This document shows, piece after piece, positions 5,470 to 11,533 of a stretch of DNA of 26,857 nucleotides. The notes beneath the pieces are model-generated. The model was given only the letters and a program-made list of their open reading frames with translations, did no database searches and had not been told where the DNA came from. A program made the position numbers and the translations under genes. Source of the DNA: a virus; the IMG/VR virus record IMGVR_UViG_3300028827_000145, positions 1 to 26,857 of that record. The stretch is one strand, 5' to 3'. The stretch's first letter is position 1. Each line of letters opens with the position of its first letter.

Positions 5470-7627
5470 TCTTCTCTCTCAATTCTCTCCAACACTCTAC
5501 GAAAATTATTGCAAAATGACATGCCCTCAATGCGGACGCTCAAAAGCCTTTTGGTTCTCGCTTGAAACCTATCAGAAATATGGACTGTGGACGTGGGGGC
5601 GTTGTAATCACCTAAATTCATGCGCCTATAACGCACAGCTCAGGGAAATCCTTAATATTAAAGGCTTAGAAAAGGACGACCAATCCCCCCATCAAAAGGC
5701 GCAGGCAGAGCTCTTTGCTGCGCATGGCCTTGATTTTTGGGGGATGAAGGAGGGAAGAATACTGGGAGAGTTTGGGGAGCTTAAACTTCGGAAAGATGTC
5801 TACCTCGATTTGCGAAAAAACAAAAACGGTAAATTCGTTTGGTTCGCACCGTCAAAAAACCGTTGGTCGAAAGCCGAAAATGGAGCTTTCACAAAACCAA
5901 TGAATCCCCTAGATTCCGACGAACTCTATGTGATGGCAGGAATCTGGGATTTTCTAAAAGGGTTTTGTGATGGTCTAAACGTAACAACCTCAATATACGG
6001 CGAAGGTACGCTCCCGGGAAACAAAGATTGGTGGGTGTTTGAGCCGTATAAGACCGTGAAAATTGTATATGATTGCGATGCCGTAGGTAAGGCTAGCGCG
6101 AGTAAATTAGCATTAGCATTGCTTGACAAATTTCCTTCTAAAACCATTGAAATTATTGACTTGCCGTTTACTCCAAAAGAGCGAAAAGAAGGAAAAAAAG
6201 ATTATTGTGACTTTCGGTTAATATACTCCCGTGAAGAATTCCTTAAATTACAAGGACGACAAGTCATTGCCGAAAAAACTCTACCCGAAATCGCCTCTTT
6301 TTCTCCCAGTACTGAAAAAGAAGTCGATTTAAACATCGATCTGATTCACCCTATTTTCAAGGAGTATTGGGGGATATTCGAAGGCGAAACCGAAAGCCCA
6401 AAGGAATATATCCTGTCAAGCTTCCTCGTGTCACTTGCGGGAGCAATATCAGGCGGCGCCTATATCAAAATAGGTACAGGTATTCGAAGTAACTTATACT
6501 TAATCCTTTTGGGAGACTCTACATTCATGCGGAAAACTACCGGGATGGATTTAGGAACAAAAGCACTCTCAATCTATTCCGAAATACTAAAACAAAAATA
6601 TGAAGAGGATTACTTGAAATATCTCAAAGAAAAAGAAGAATATCAAAAACTCACTAAAGAACAAAAGAAAAATAGAAAAGAACCAGAAGAACCAAAAGAC
6701 TATAGCCTTATCTACTCTAATGAACTCACGCCTGAAAAGCTTCTTGAAAAAATGCAAACCAGACCGGATGGCGTCTTTCTATATTCCGAACTCGCAAGTC
6801 TATTAACAAGCCTGAATCGTCAATATATGGCCGGTTTTAAAGAGAAATTAACAGAATTTTATGACGGGAGAGCTACGGCATACCGTAGAGAAACCGTAGG
6901 AGGAAAATATATCTCGATCAAAAATCCTTGTCCGTCATTGATCGCTTGCTCAACACTCCCTTGGCTTCGAGGAAATATCAAAGAAACAGAGCTTGAGACA
7001 GGTTTTCTCGCAAGATTTCTGTATGTTGTGCGGAGAAAATATCCTAAAGATGAAGTCCCCATCCCAGCTTTTGTCGAGATTCCAGAGAAGTTCGTCAGGA
7101 TTATGGCTTCATTGACAAATTTCAATTACGCCTGCACTCTCAGCGAAGAAGCTAAAACATTCTACTCAAAATGGTACTCCAAATATAGAGCATGGGCATT
7201 AAAACAAGACCGAACGATTCATTCGTTCCTGGGACGCCTAATGACAGCTTTCCACAAGGTAGCACTTGTAAACCATGCGCTGGAAAGCATGATCTATCAC
7301 ACCTGCAGGCCCGATCGGATAGAGGAAAAAAGTTACAAGCTCGCGGAGGAGTGGATAAGATTCTTTTCATTAAATCTTATAACTTATCATCATCTCTTCA
7401 CAGGCAGTACGGACATTAAAGAAGAAAAAGTTCTCGAAACCATTAGAACTAAAGGCCTGCAGAAGGATGGAAAAATTATGCTCCCGCGAAAAGTTATTCT
7501 TCAAAATTGCCATCTGAAAAAGAAAGAGCTCGATGAAATAATAGAAACACTGCTAGAAAAAGAACTTATTACCATACTGCGCGAGGGGAGACGCGGTTTG
7601 CTCGCGATCCAGCGGGAGACCTTATAA
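5447..7627 (+). CDS. Primase-helicase: zinc finger, Toprim-like and DUF3987 domains
   Basis: The ATG at 5447 follows CAAGGAGA by 6 bases and gives 726 residues; the longer open frame has no such site. Order of parts: a zinc-binding region with Cys26, Cys29, Cys53 and Cys59 (CPQCGR ... GRCNHLNSC), a Toprim-like region with IVYDCDAVG (Asp209, Asp211; the usual upstream EGxxD Glu seems replaced, GIWD), and a DUF3987-type P-loop ATPase with Walker A GDSTFMRKTTG (356-366) and Walker B GVFLYSEL (442-449, Glu448). A charged Lys/Glu insert (about 384-417) lies between the two Walker motifs. The C-terminus looks like a small winged helix (KVILQNCHLKKKELDEII). Such proteins prime and unwind DNA for phage replication. 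It is followed by the iteron array, fitting a replication module. Confidence 0.85.
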   Translation: MEVSEITNLLSQFSPTLYENYCKMTCPQCGRSKAFWFSLETYQKYGLWTWGRCNHLNSCAYNAQLREILNIKGLEKDDQSPHQKAQAELFAAHGLDFWGMKEGRILGEFGELKLRKDVYLDLRKNKNGKFVWFAPSKNRWSKAENGAFTKPMNPLDSDELYVMAGIWDFLKGFCDGLNVTTSIYGEGTLPGNKDWWVFEPYKTVKIVYDCDAVGKASASKLALALLDKFPSKTIEIIDLPFTPKERKEGKKDYCDFRLIYSREEFLKLQGRQVIAEKTLPEIASFSPSTEKEVDLNIDLIHPIFKEYWGIFEGETESPKEYILSSFLVSLAGAISGGAYIKIGTGIRSNLYLILLGDSTFMRKTTGMDLGTKALSIYSEILKQKYEEDYLKYLKEKEEYQKLTKEQKKNRKEPEEPKDYSLIYSNELTPEKLLEKMQTRPDGVFLYSELASLLTSLNRQYMAGFKEKLTEFYDGRATAYRRETVGGKYISIKNPCPSLIACSTLPWLRGNIKETELETGFLARFLYVVRRKYPKDEVPIPAFVEIPEKFVRIMASLTNFNYACTLSEEAKTFYSKWYSKYRAWALKQDRTIHSFLGRLMTAFHKVALVNHALESMIYHTCRPDRIEEKSYKLAEEWIRFFSLNLITYHHLFTGSTDIKEEKVLETIRTKGLQKDGKIMLPRKVILQNCHLKKKELDEIIETLLEKELITILREGRRGLLAIQRETL

Positions 7628-7646
7628 CTCTAGGAATAGAAACGGA

Positions 7647-8272
7647 TGCTACCCGTTTGCTAATTCGAGATATTGCTCTAACGCAAGCAGTAAAAGGATT
7701 AGAACCGAAATGAGCGAAATCGTTTGCTACCCTTCTGCTACCTTTCTGCTACCTTTGATTATTACTTTCTTATATAACATAATATAATATATAGTATATA
7801 ATATATAGTATATAGTATATAGTATATTATTTTAAGAATATAAAAGGTAGCAAAATAACAGCCTCTATATATATAGAAAAAAGGGAAGGTTCTGGTTTGA
7901 AAAGTATATATTATATAATTTTAATATTATACCCTCGCCGCTCGATTTTGCCGCTCGCGATTTTTCGCTCGTCCGATTTTTTTGGAGACAAATTTGTTTT
8001 TATAAAAAGAGAACTGCTATTTTGCTACCTTTAATAGAAAGACCCTTGATTTTATTGGCCTGTATAATAATTAAGGGTAGCAAAAGGGTAGCAGAACGGT
8101 AGCAAAAGGTAGCAAAAGGGTAGCAGAACGGTAGCAAAAGGTAGCAAAAAGAAATAGAAAATAAAGATAAGATTAAGGGTAGCAAAAAGGTAGCAAAACG
8201 GTAGCAAGGGGTAGCAGAAGTAAAAAATAAAGGTAAGATTAAAGGTAGCAGGAGGGTAGCAGGAAGGTAGCA
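7647..8272 (+). repeat. Iteron array flanking an AT-rich element: candidate replication origin
   Basis: A 660-bp gap with no supported gene. GGTAGCA occurs at 7846, 8076, 8087, 8098, 8108, 8119, 8130, 8140, 8178, 8189, 8200, 8210, 8244, 8255 and 8266. The inverted form TGCTACC occurs at 7647, 7725, 7736, 7747 and 8023. Within blocks the steps are 11 or 10 bp, one helical turn. A longer unit of about 32 bp (three iterons) is itself duplicated at 8087-8146. Between the inverted and direct blocks lies AT-rich DNA (7758-7845) with tandem AGTATAT units, then three CGCTCG-GATTTT repeats at 7939-7971. Blocks are separated by a recurring AAAGRTAAGATTAA. The layout is that of an initiator-bound origin with an unwinding element, directly after a primase-helicase gene. 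Confidence 0.75.
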
Positions 8273-8287
8273 GGAAAGGAGAATAAG

Positions 8288-8524
8288 ATGAGACGAAAGA
8301 AAAAAAAGAAGTTTAGATTTAAAGATTATATTCCCGACAAGCAACTCGAGTCGCTTTGCCGATTGGAGTTTTTGGCGAAAATATACCGCAGATCGATGAC
8401 ATGGTCACAGTTTCGCGAGAGGTACGTGGTTGAAGAATTAGAGAAGTTTCATCACAGCGGTGAGGAACTTCAAGATATTCGAAAATTCTTTGACAATCCA
8501 GATGATCCTGTCAGCTTGCCATGA
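8288..8524 (+). CDS. Small basic protein, possibly DNA-binding, 78 aa
   Basis: ATG start with AAAGGAG 8 bases upstream; the ribosome binding site directly abuts the last iteron. The N-terminus is strongly basic (MRRKKKKKFRFKDYIP), followed by a probable helical region (QLESLCRLEFLAKIYRRS, then WSQFRERYVVEELEKF) and an acidic end. No family recognised. Lying between the iteron array and a set of AATCTTAC palindromes, it is a good candidate for the protein that binds one of them, but this is inference from position and charge. Confidence 0.6.
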   Translation: MRRKKKKKFRFKDYIPDKQLESLCRLEFLAKIYRRSMTWSQFRERYVVEELEKFHHSGEELQDIRKFFDNPDDPVSLP

Positions 8525-8525
8525 A

Positions 8526-8572
8526 AATCTTACCAGTAAGATTATAAAATCTTACCATAAGATTTATCTTAC
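8526..8572 (+). repeat. Cluster of AATCTTAC palindromes
   Basis: AATCTTAC-CA-GTAAGATT (8526-8543, perfect 8-bp arms), AAATCTTA-CCA-TAAGATTT (8547-8565, perfect 8-bp arms) and a further half-site ATCTTAC (8566-8572). No T-run, so not a terminator. GTAAGATTAA also occurs inside the iteron array at 8234. They look like operators for a dimeric regulator. The stretch from here to 8758 holds no supported gene; it has single GGTAGCA (8678) and GGTAGAT (8723) matches. Confidence 0.55.
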
Positions 8573-8758
8573 TTTACACTTCCAAAAGACTTCCTCAAAC
8601 CTACCGTCTCAGAGGCCTTATTTTATCAGCGGTCTGGAGAATATGTGAGCCGAAGTCCGGTATTTTTCAATATTATTGGTAGCAGTCCAGATCTTAGGCT
8701 GTATTTTAGGCAGTCTTAGCAGGGTAGATATTTGGATGTTTTTTTTGTCTTTTTTTTC

Positions 8759-8786
8759 TTGACAAACAAAAATGTTATGTTAATAT
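8759..8786 (+). promoter_or_regulatory. Promoter of a gene-free transcription unit
   Basis: TTGACA (8759-8764), 16-bp spacer, TAATAT (8781-8786). No supported coding region follows before the terminator at 9031, so it probably drives a non-coding RNA of roughly 265 bases. Confidence 0.7.
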
Positions 8787-8909
8787 GGAAATGGAGATTT
8801 TGTTAGTATAAGAAGCCAGAATCTACCACAAAAAAGGGTTGGATAAAATTGGTTGACGAGAATCTCTCTGGCTTCTATCTTATTTCTACCCTGTTTCTAC
8901 CCTTGTGTA

Positions 8910-8996
8910 ACCTCCATTATAACAAGGTTTGAGACAAAAAGACTTTGATATGTAAATTTCATTTGTTTACTTCCATTAAAACAAGGTTTAAGACAA
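8910..8996 (+). repeat. Two CRISPR-like 28-bp direct repeats with a 31-bp spacer
   Basis: Copies at 8910-8937 and 8969-8996 agree at 25 of 28 positions (core CAAGGTTT-R-AGACAA). The period of 59 bp and unit sizes are in the range seen in CRISPR arrays, but only two copies exist, they differ at three positions, their internal stem is weak, and no cas gene is in the window. Could equally be protein-binding sites or paired RNA elements. Confidence 0.5.
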
Positions 8997-9030
8997 TTCC
9001 GCAATTCCGCTCCGAAAGGGAGATTGTTAA

Positions 9031-9059
9031 ATGCGCGATGATCTCGCGCATTTTTTTTT
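9031..9059 (+). terminator. Rho-independent terminator of the candidate ncRNA
   Basis: Perfect 8-bp stem ATGCGCGA/TCGCGCAT with TGATC loop and nine T residues. Confidence 0.92.
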
Positions 9060-9070
9060 GGTTTTTTCGC

Positions 9071-9097
9071 TTGACATGATCAAAATCTCTATATAAT
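9071..9097 (+). promoter_or_regulatory. Promoter of the RusA operon
   Basis: TTGACA (9071-9076), 15-bp spacer, TATAAT (9092-9097); slightly short spacing but perfect boxes. Shares TCTCTATATAATAGA with the promoter at 2956. It lies 12 bases after the ncRNA terminator. Confidence 0.75.
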
Positions 9098-9119
9098 AGA
9101 GGGAAAAAGGAGTTAGATT

Positions 9120-9545
9120 ATGGTAATTCTTCTTGAAGACTACCGGCCTAAACCCAAGCAAAGACCACGGTTTGGACGTAATCGCAATGTGTATAGTCCG
9201 TCAGCAGAGGCTGAGAGAAGCCTGGCTTGGCGAATCAAAGCAATGGTAATGGGTAGAGGCTGGCCGATTCCGGTAAGATGCCCGATAGATGTCTATATTT
9301 TTGCATTGACTAAGAAAAAGCTTCGAGGTGATAGTGATAATTACAAGAAATTCATCCTCGATGCACTCCAGAAATCTCAAGTAATAGAGAATGATAGTCA
9401 AGTGGAACTCTGTCTTTTCGTGCCTTTGCTGTGTGATGCTGACAGATTGCTAATAAGAATAAAGCCTGCAGAGGGGAGGATTAAGGAGTTTTTTGGGAAG
9501 TTTCAGATTGTGTTGGATGAATTCTATGAAAAAGATGAATTTTAG
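9120..9545 (+). CDS. rusA: RusA-family Holliday junction resolvase
   Basis: 141 residues; RusA of E. coli is 120. ATG start with AAGGAG 7 bases upstream. RusA cuts four-way DNA junctions as a metal-dependent dimer; phages use it to resolve recombination intermediates or branched DNA before packaging. Signs: N-terminal PKPKQRPRFGRN and a following SPSAEAERSLAWRI helix, then RGDSDNYKKFILDAL with Asp71, Asp73 and Asp81, and VIENDSQVEL with Asp92, matching the catalytic Asp70/Asp72/Asp91 pattern of RusA. A C-terminal extension of about 30 residues (KEFFGKFQIVLDEFYEKDEF) is extra. First gene after the promoter at 9071; it overlaps the zinc protein downstream. Confidence 0.88.
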   Translation: MVILLEDYRPKPKQRPRFGRNRNVYSPSAEAERSLAWRIKAMVMGRGWPIPVRCPIDVYIFALTKKKLRGDSDNYKKFILDALQKSQVIENDSQVELCLFVPLLCDADRLLIRIKPAEGRIKEFFGKFQIVLDEFYEKDEF

Positions 9546-9924
9546 CAGTTCATGTTGCCAGTTCTGCCATGAACCGATCACTTCTCCAAAAGGCCTCATG
9601 CTTACAGCAGAAGGCGGTATATGTCATTTGGCCTGTGCCCTCAAGGCCAAGAAATGCCTGGGGTGCCGGCTGCCTTCATTTTATTCGGTTTGCGAGACAT
9701 GCCGGAACAATTCCTCGGTTTCTTCCACGATTCTTCCCTCGATCATCTTTCACTCTCGCACAAGATGTCCCGCTTGTCAGTCAGGCAGAATAAGGCTTTA
9801 CGGTGTGTACCGCTTTACAGTCCAGGGAATTCCTGCGGTTAAGCGATGGGCACAGTGCAAAGACTGCGGGCATAAGTTCGTGACAATGGAAGAAGACGAG
9901 GAGATTGTGGAAATTTCGTCTTGA
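9526..9924 (+). CDS. Cys-rich zinc-binding protein, possible regulator, 132 aa
   Basis: Start uncertain: ATG at 9526 is chosen; ATG 9517 or 9535, or a TTG at 9493 just after AAGGAG, are possible, all overlapping rusA. The N-terminal half has CCQFC, an HLAC pair, CLGC and CETC, as in a compact two-zinc finger. The C-terminal part reads CPACQSGRIRLYGVYRF ... WAQCKDCGHKFV, a zinc ribbon of the type found in NrdR and InsA-like transposase N-termini. It ends in a very acidic EEDEEIVEISS. Not a transposase: no catalytic domain. A phage transcription factor or nucleic-acid-binding protein is plausible. Its TGA stop overlaps the -35 box of the next promoter. Confidence 0.7.
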   Translation: MKKMNFSSSCCQFCHEPITSPKGLMLTAEGGICHLACALKAKKCLGCRLPSFYSVCETCRNNSSVSSTILPSIIFHSRTRCPACQSGRIRLYGVYRFTVQGIPAVKRWAQCKDCGHKFVTMEEDEEIVEISS

Positions 9925-9948
9925 CAAAACCCGAACCCTTGGTATACT
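9921..9948 (+). promoter_or_regulatory. Promoter with extended -10 before the long-leader genes
   Basis: TTGACA (9921-9926), 16-bp spacer, TATACT (9943-9948) preceded by TGG (extended -10). A second TGGTATACT lies at 10003-10011 without a good -35 box, followed by a GAGATTTCCCTTGC that repeats GAGAATTTCCCTGC at 9956-9969, so the promoter-proximal region is partly duplicated. Confidence 0.75.
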
Positions 9949-9975
9949 TAGAATAGAGAATTTCCCTGCTTTTTT

Positions 9976-10048
9976 TGCGATCTGAGCTTGTAAAGAGTGC
10001 CATGGTATACTAGAAGCCTTCCCAGAGATTTCCCTTGCTCAGATCGCA
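9976..10048 (+). promoter_or_regulatory. Long-loop inverted repeat in the 5' leader
   Basis: TGCGATCTGAGC (9976-9987) and GCTCAGATCGCA (10037-10048) are perfectly complementary over 12 bp with a 49-base loop, about 20 bases after the expected transcription start. Downstream AGGCCTT/AAGGCTT (10070-10076 with 10084-10090) can form a second stem before a GGAGG site at 10120. No T-run, so not a simple attenuator. The same plan (promoter, then a long-loop perfect stem) occurs at 8811-8876. Confidence 0.55.
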
Positions 10049-10128
10049 GATTTAGAGGCCATTGCCTTTAGGCCTTGTAATATAAGGCTTCCAGCATGGC
10101 AGGTTTAAGGTAGACGAAAGGAGGTTTT

Positions 10129-10164
10129 ATGGATGATTTTCAGCTAATCCAGATAGATAAGTGA
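10129..10164 (+). other. 11-codon leader ORF in frame with the next gene, ended by TGA
   Basis: ATG follows AAAGGAGG by 6 bases, the best ribosome binding site in the region, and codes MDDFQLIQIDK then TGA. After that TGA the same frame continues without a break into the 60-residue gene at 10183. So this is either a regulatory leader peptide, a gene broken by a nonsense mutation, or a TGA that is read through. Confidence 0.6.
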
Positions 10165-10182
10165 ACCGTTGACGGTGAGGCT

Positions 10183-10365
10183 GTGGAAAATCAGAACTAT
10201 ATAGTTTTCGACAAAATTGTTGAAAACTACCGTAAGTCATCCGTAGATGACAATGAGATTCAACTTACAAGAGAGGAATATCGAGAGTTGATTCTTATGT
10301 GTTGTGACTTTCTGGAAGTCTTGTGTCATAAGGCTTCTAAGGAGGTAGAGTCGAGGAAGATTTAA
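10183..10365 (+). CDS. Small acidic hypothetical protein, possibly the 3' part of an interrupted gene
   Basis: GTG start with only a modest GGTGAGG upstream, 60 residues. Reading the same frame backwards reaches an ATG with an excellent ribosome binding site at 10129, interrupted only by TGA at 10162-10164; the joined product would be 78 residues. The protein looks helical (YRKSSVDDNEIQLTREEY, then a Leu/Cys helix LILMCCDFLEVLCHKASKEVE). No family recognised. A possible ACCG-TTGA-CGGT hairpin sits directly after the TGA. TGA clearly ends other genes here, so general stop reassignment is excluded. Confidence 0.5.
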   Translation: MENQNYIVFDKIVENYRKSSVDDNEIQLTREEYRELILMCCDFLEVLCHKASKEVESRKI

Positions 10366-10389
10366 GGGAGGTTTGGGGGAGATTCTCGA

Positions 10390-10701
10390 ATGATTATAAA
10401 TGTTTCAAAGTTTATAAAAGATGATGAAAGTCATACTTTTGTATTCTTTTCATATAATGAGTTTATTGCGTGGAATGCAAAAGGATTTCTTTGTATAATA
10501 ATAAAGGAGAAAGGCGAGAGTCTTTCTTATCAATTAAGTTTTGCTCATGCAAACAGTTTTGATGAATTAATGTGGGTTTTGGAGGACGAGTATAAAGCCG
10601 CAGGTTGGGAGCTGTTTTCTAAATCTTTTGAGGAAGAAAAAATAGATTTAATCGTAGATTTTTCGAAAGGACTTATTGAATATAACCCTGAAAGCCAATA
10701 G
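10390..10701 (+). CDS. Hypothetical protein, 103 aa
   Basis: ATG start with GGGGGAG 7 bases upstream. Alternating hydrophobic strands and aromatic residues (TFVFFSYNEFIAW, FLCIIIKEKGES, YQLSFAHANSFDELMWVLEDEY) suggest a small alpha/beta fold. It is AT-rich in composition (many AAA, TTT, ATA codons) compared with the head genes downstream. No family recognised. Last gene before the packaging module. Confidence 0.6.
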   Translation: MIINVSKFIKDDESHTFVFFSYNEFIAWNAKGFLCIIIKEKGESLSYQLSFAHANSFDELMWVLEDEYKAAGWELFSKSFEEEKIDLIVDFSKGLIEYNPESQ

Positions 10702-10703
10702 CT

Positions 10704-10773
10704 GCTTGCCGTTGAGAACTTACGGTTTTTCTTAGGTTCTCCCAGGCCTGATTTTACTGGGTGATCGGCGAGC
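10704..10773 (+). promoter_or_regulatory. Possible three-way-junction RNA structure
   Basis: GCTTGCCG (10704-10711) pairs with CGGCGAGC (10766-10773) over 8 bp with one G-T; inside it GAGAAC/GTTCTC (10714-10719 with 10736-10741) and CCAG/CTGG (10742-10745 with 10757-10760) form two arms. It starts 3 bases after a stop codon. May stabilise or terminate the upstream mRNA; no long T-run follows. Confidence 0.4.
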
Positions 10774-10834
10774 GCTTCGATTTTATCCTTGGAAAAATAA
10801 AAAAAACAGAGTATTCGAAATCATCATAAGGTGA

Positions 10835-10929
10835 AAAGTTTTCGAAAACTTTAAAAGTTTTCAAAATTGAATTGCGCAAATCATTGGAATTGTTGGAGTT
10901 ATGGCCTATAAAACTTTTCGAAAAAGTTT
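10835..10929 (+). repeat. AAAGTTTTCGAAAACTTT palindromes at the start of the terminase gene
   Basis: A perfect 18-bp palindrome at 10835-10852, a further AAAAGTTTTC half at 10853-10862, and a near-perfect AAACTTTTCGAAAAAGTTT inside the first codons of the small terminase gene (10911-10929). Repeated palindromes here suit either a late-gene operator or a terminase recognition site (cos/pac), which in many phages lies in or beside the small subunit gene. Confidence 0.5.
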
Positions 10930-11533
10930 GTACTACACAGTCAGCGATCTTGTCGAGGAATTCGGCATTTCAGACGCGATGGTGTACAAGCTTTGCGAGG
11001 CGGGCAAGCTGGCCTCACGCAAGGAAGCTGGCAAGCTGTATATAAGCAAGGCGAGTTGGTCGAGCTACTGCAAGAAAAAATCTGCCACAAAACCTCCTGC
11101 AACCTCCCCGGCTCCGGCTCAGGTTTCTTCTAACTCTCTGGACGATAGCATCCGCAAAGCCGAGTATGAAGAGGCTAAGAGAATATACAAAGCCGAGCAA
11201 GCTTATAAATTAAGGATGGAGAACATGAAGGCTGCGGGATTGCTTGTGCACGTTGACTTAGTGGAGTGGTTTTTTAGGGAAGTTTGCTCGGTCTTGTGGG
11301 ACAAGCAGCGTGAGTTTATTGACAAGTGCCAGCTTCTCTTTGGCTTAGACAACTCGCAGGTTTCGAGGATGCAGGAGTTTTTTGACCGAACGCTTGAGGA
11401 AGCATTCGAGGAGACGAAGAAGAAATTGGAGGGCGAGCGGTTTGATAGAAAATATCAGGAAGTGTATCGAAGTGAGGTTGCTGAAAGCGATGCCGGAAGC
11501 GATGAGGATTCCGGAGTTTCGCAACCTTCTTGA
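10901..11533 (+). CDS. Terminase small subunit
   Basis: 210 residues, ATG start behind a closely spaced GGAG. The N-terminus is a winged helix-turn-helix of the Nu1/excisionase kind: YTVSDLVEEFGISDAMVYKL, then a LASRKEAGKLYISKASW wing, which should bind the packaging site. A Lys/Ser/Pro/Ala-rich linker (about 56-80) joins it to a helical oligomerisation part (EYEEAKRIYKAEQAYKLRMENM, then VHVDLVEWFFREV and a long terminal helix). Partner is the large subunit, whose gene overlaps this one's 3' end in another frame. Palindromes lie directly upstream and over the start, a possible target. Confidence 0.78.
   Translation: MAYKTFRKSLYYTVSDLVEEFGISDAMVYKLCEAGKLASRKEAGKLYISKASWSSYCKKKSATKPPATSPAPAQVSSNSLDDSIRKAEYEEAKRIYKAEQAYKLRMENMKAAGLLVHVDLVEWFFREVCSVLWDKQREFIDKCQLLFGLDNSQVSRMQEFFDRTLEEAFEETKKKLEGERFDRKYQEVYRSEVAESDAGSDEDSGVSQPS

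Larger units (their letters stand above)
8793..9059 (+). ncRNA. Candidate phage non-coding RNA (own promoter and terminator)
   Basis: Start estimated from the promoter at 8759; end set by the terminator at 9031-9059. Both strands lack a convincing gene here. Elements in order: AGAAGCCAGA (8811-8820) pairing perfectly with TCTGGCTTCT (8867-8876) around a 46-base loop; two TTCTACC units 11 bp apart (8884, 8895); two near-identical 28-base repeats (8910, 8969); a CTCC-GAAAG-GGAG hairpin (9010-9022); the terminator stem. No match to a known RNA family recognised. Alternatives: a short CRISPR-like locus, an antisense or sponge RNA, or a regulatory RNA that binds a phage or host protein. Confidence 0.55.

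Noticed and set aside
8000-8344. 114-residue open frame on the - strand with many Leu/Phe/Cys
   Set aside because: It is the complement of the GGTAGCA array; its periodic composition follows from the repeats and it has no ribosome binding site.
8460-8648. 62-residue open frame overlapping the small basic gene
   Set aside because: It lacks a ribosome binding site, overlaps a supported gene and covers the AATCTTAC palindromes; composition looks random.
8910-8996. A true CRISPR array
   Set aside because: Only two units with three mismatches and no cas genes; kept as a CRISPR-like repeat pair, not called an array.
9031-9112. Short frame starting ATGCGCGATG after GGGAG
   Set aside because: It runs through the terminator stem, its T-run and the next promoter, so it is very unlikely to be translated.
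10129-10200. Selenocysteine at the in-frame TGA
   Set aside because: The hairpin after the TGA is too short for a bacterial SECIS element and the protein shows no selenoprotein features.
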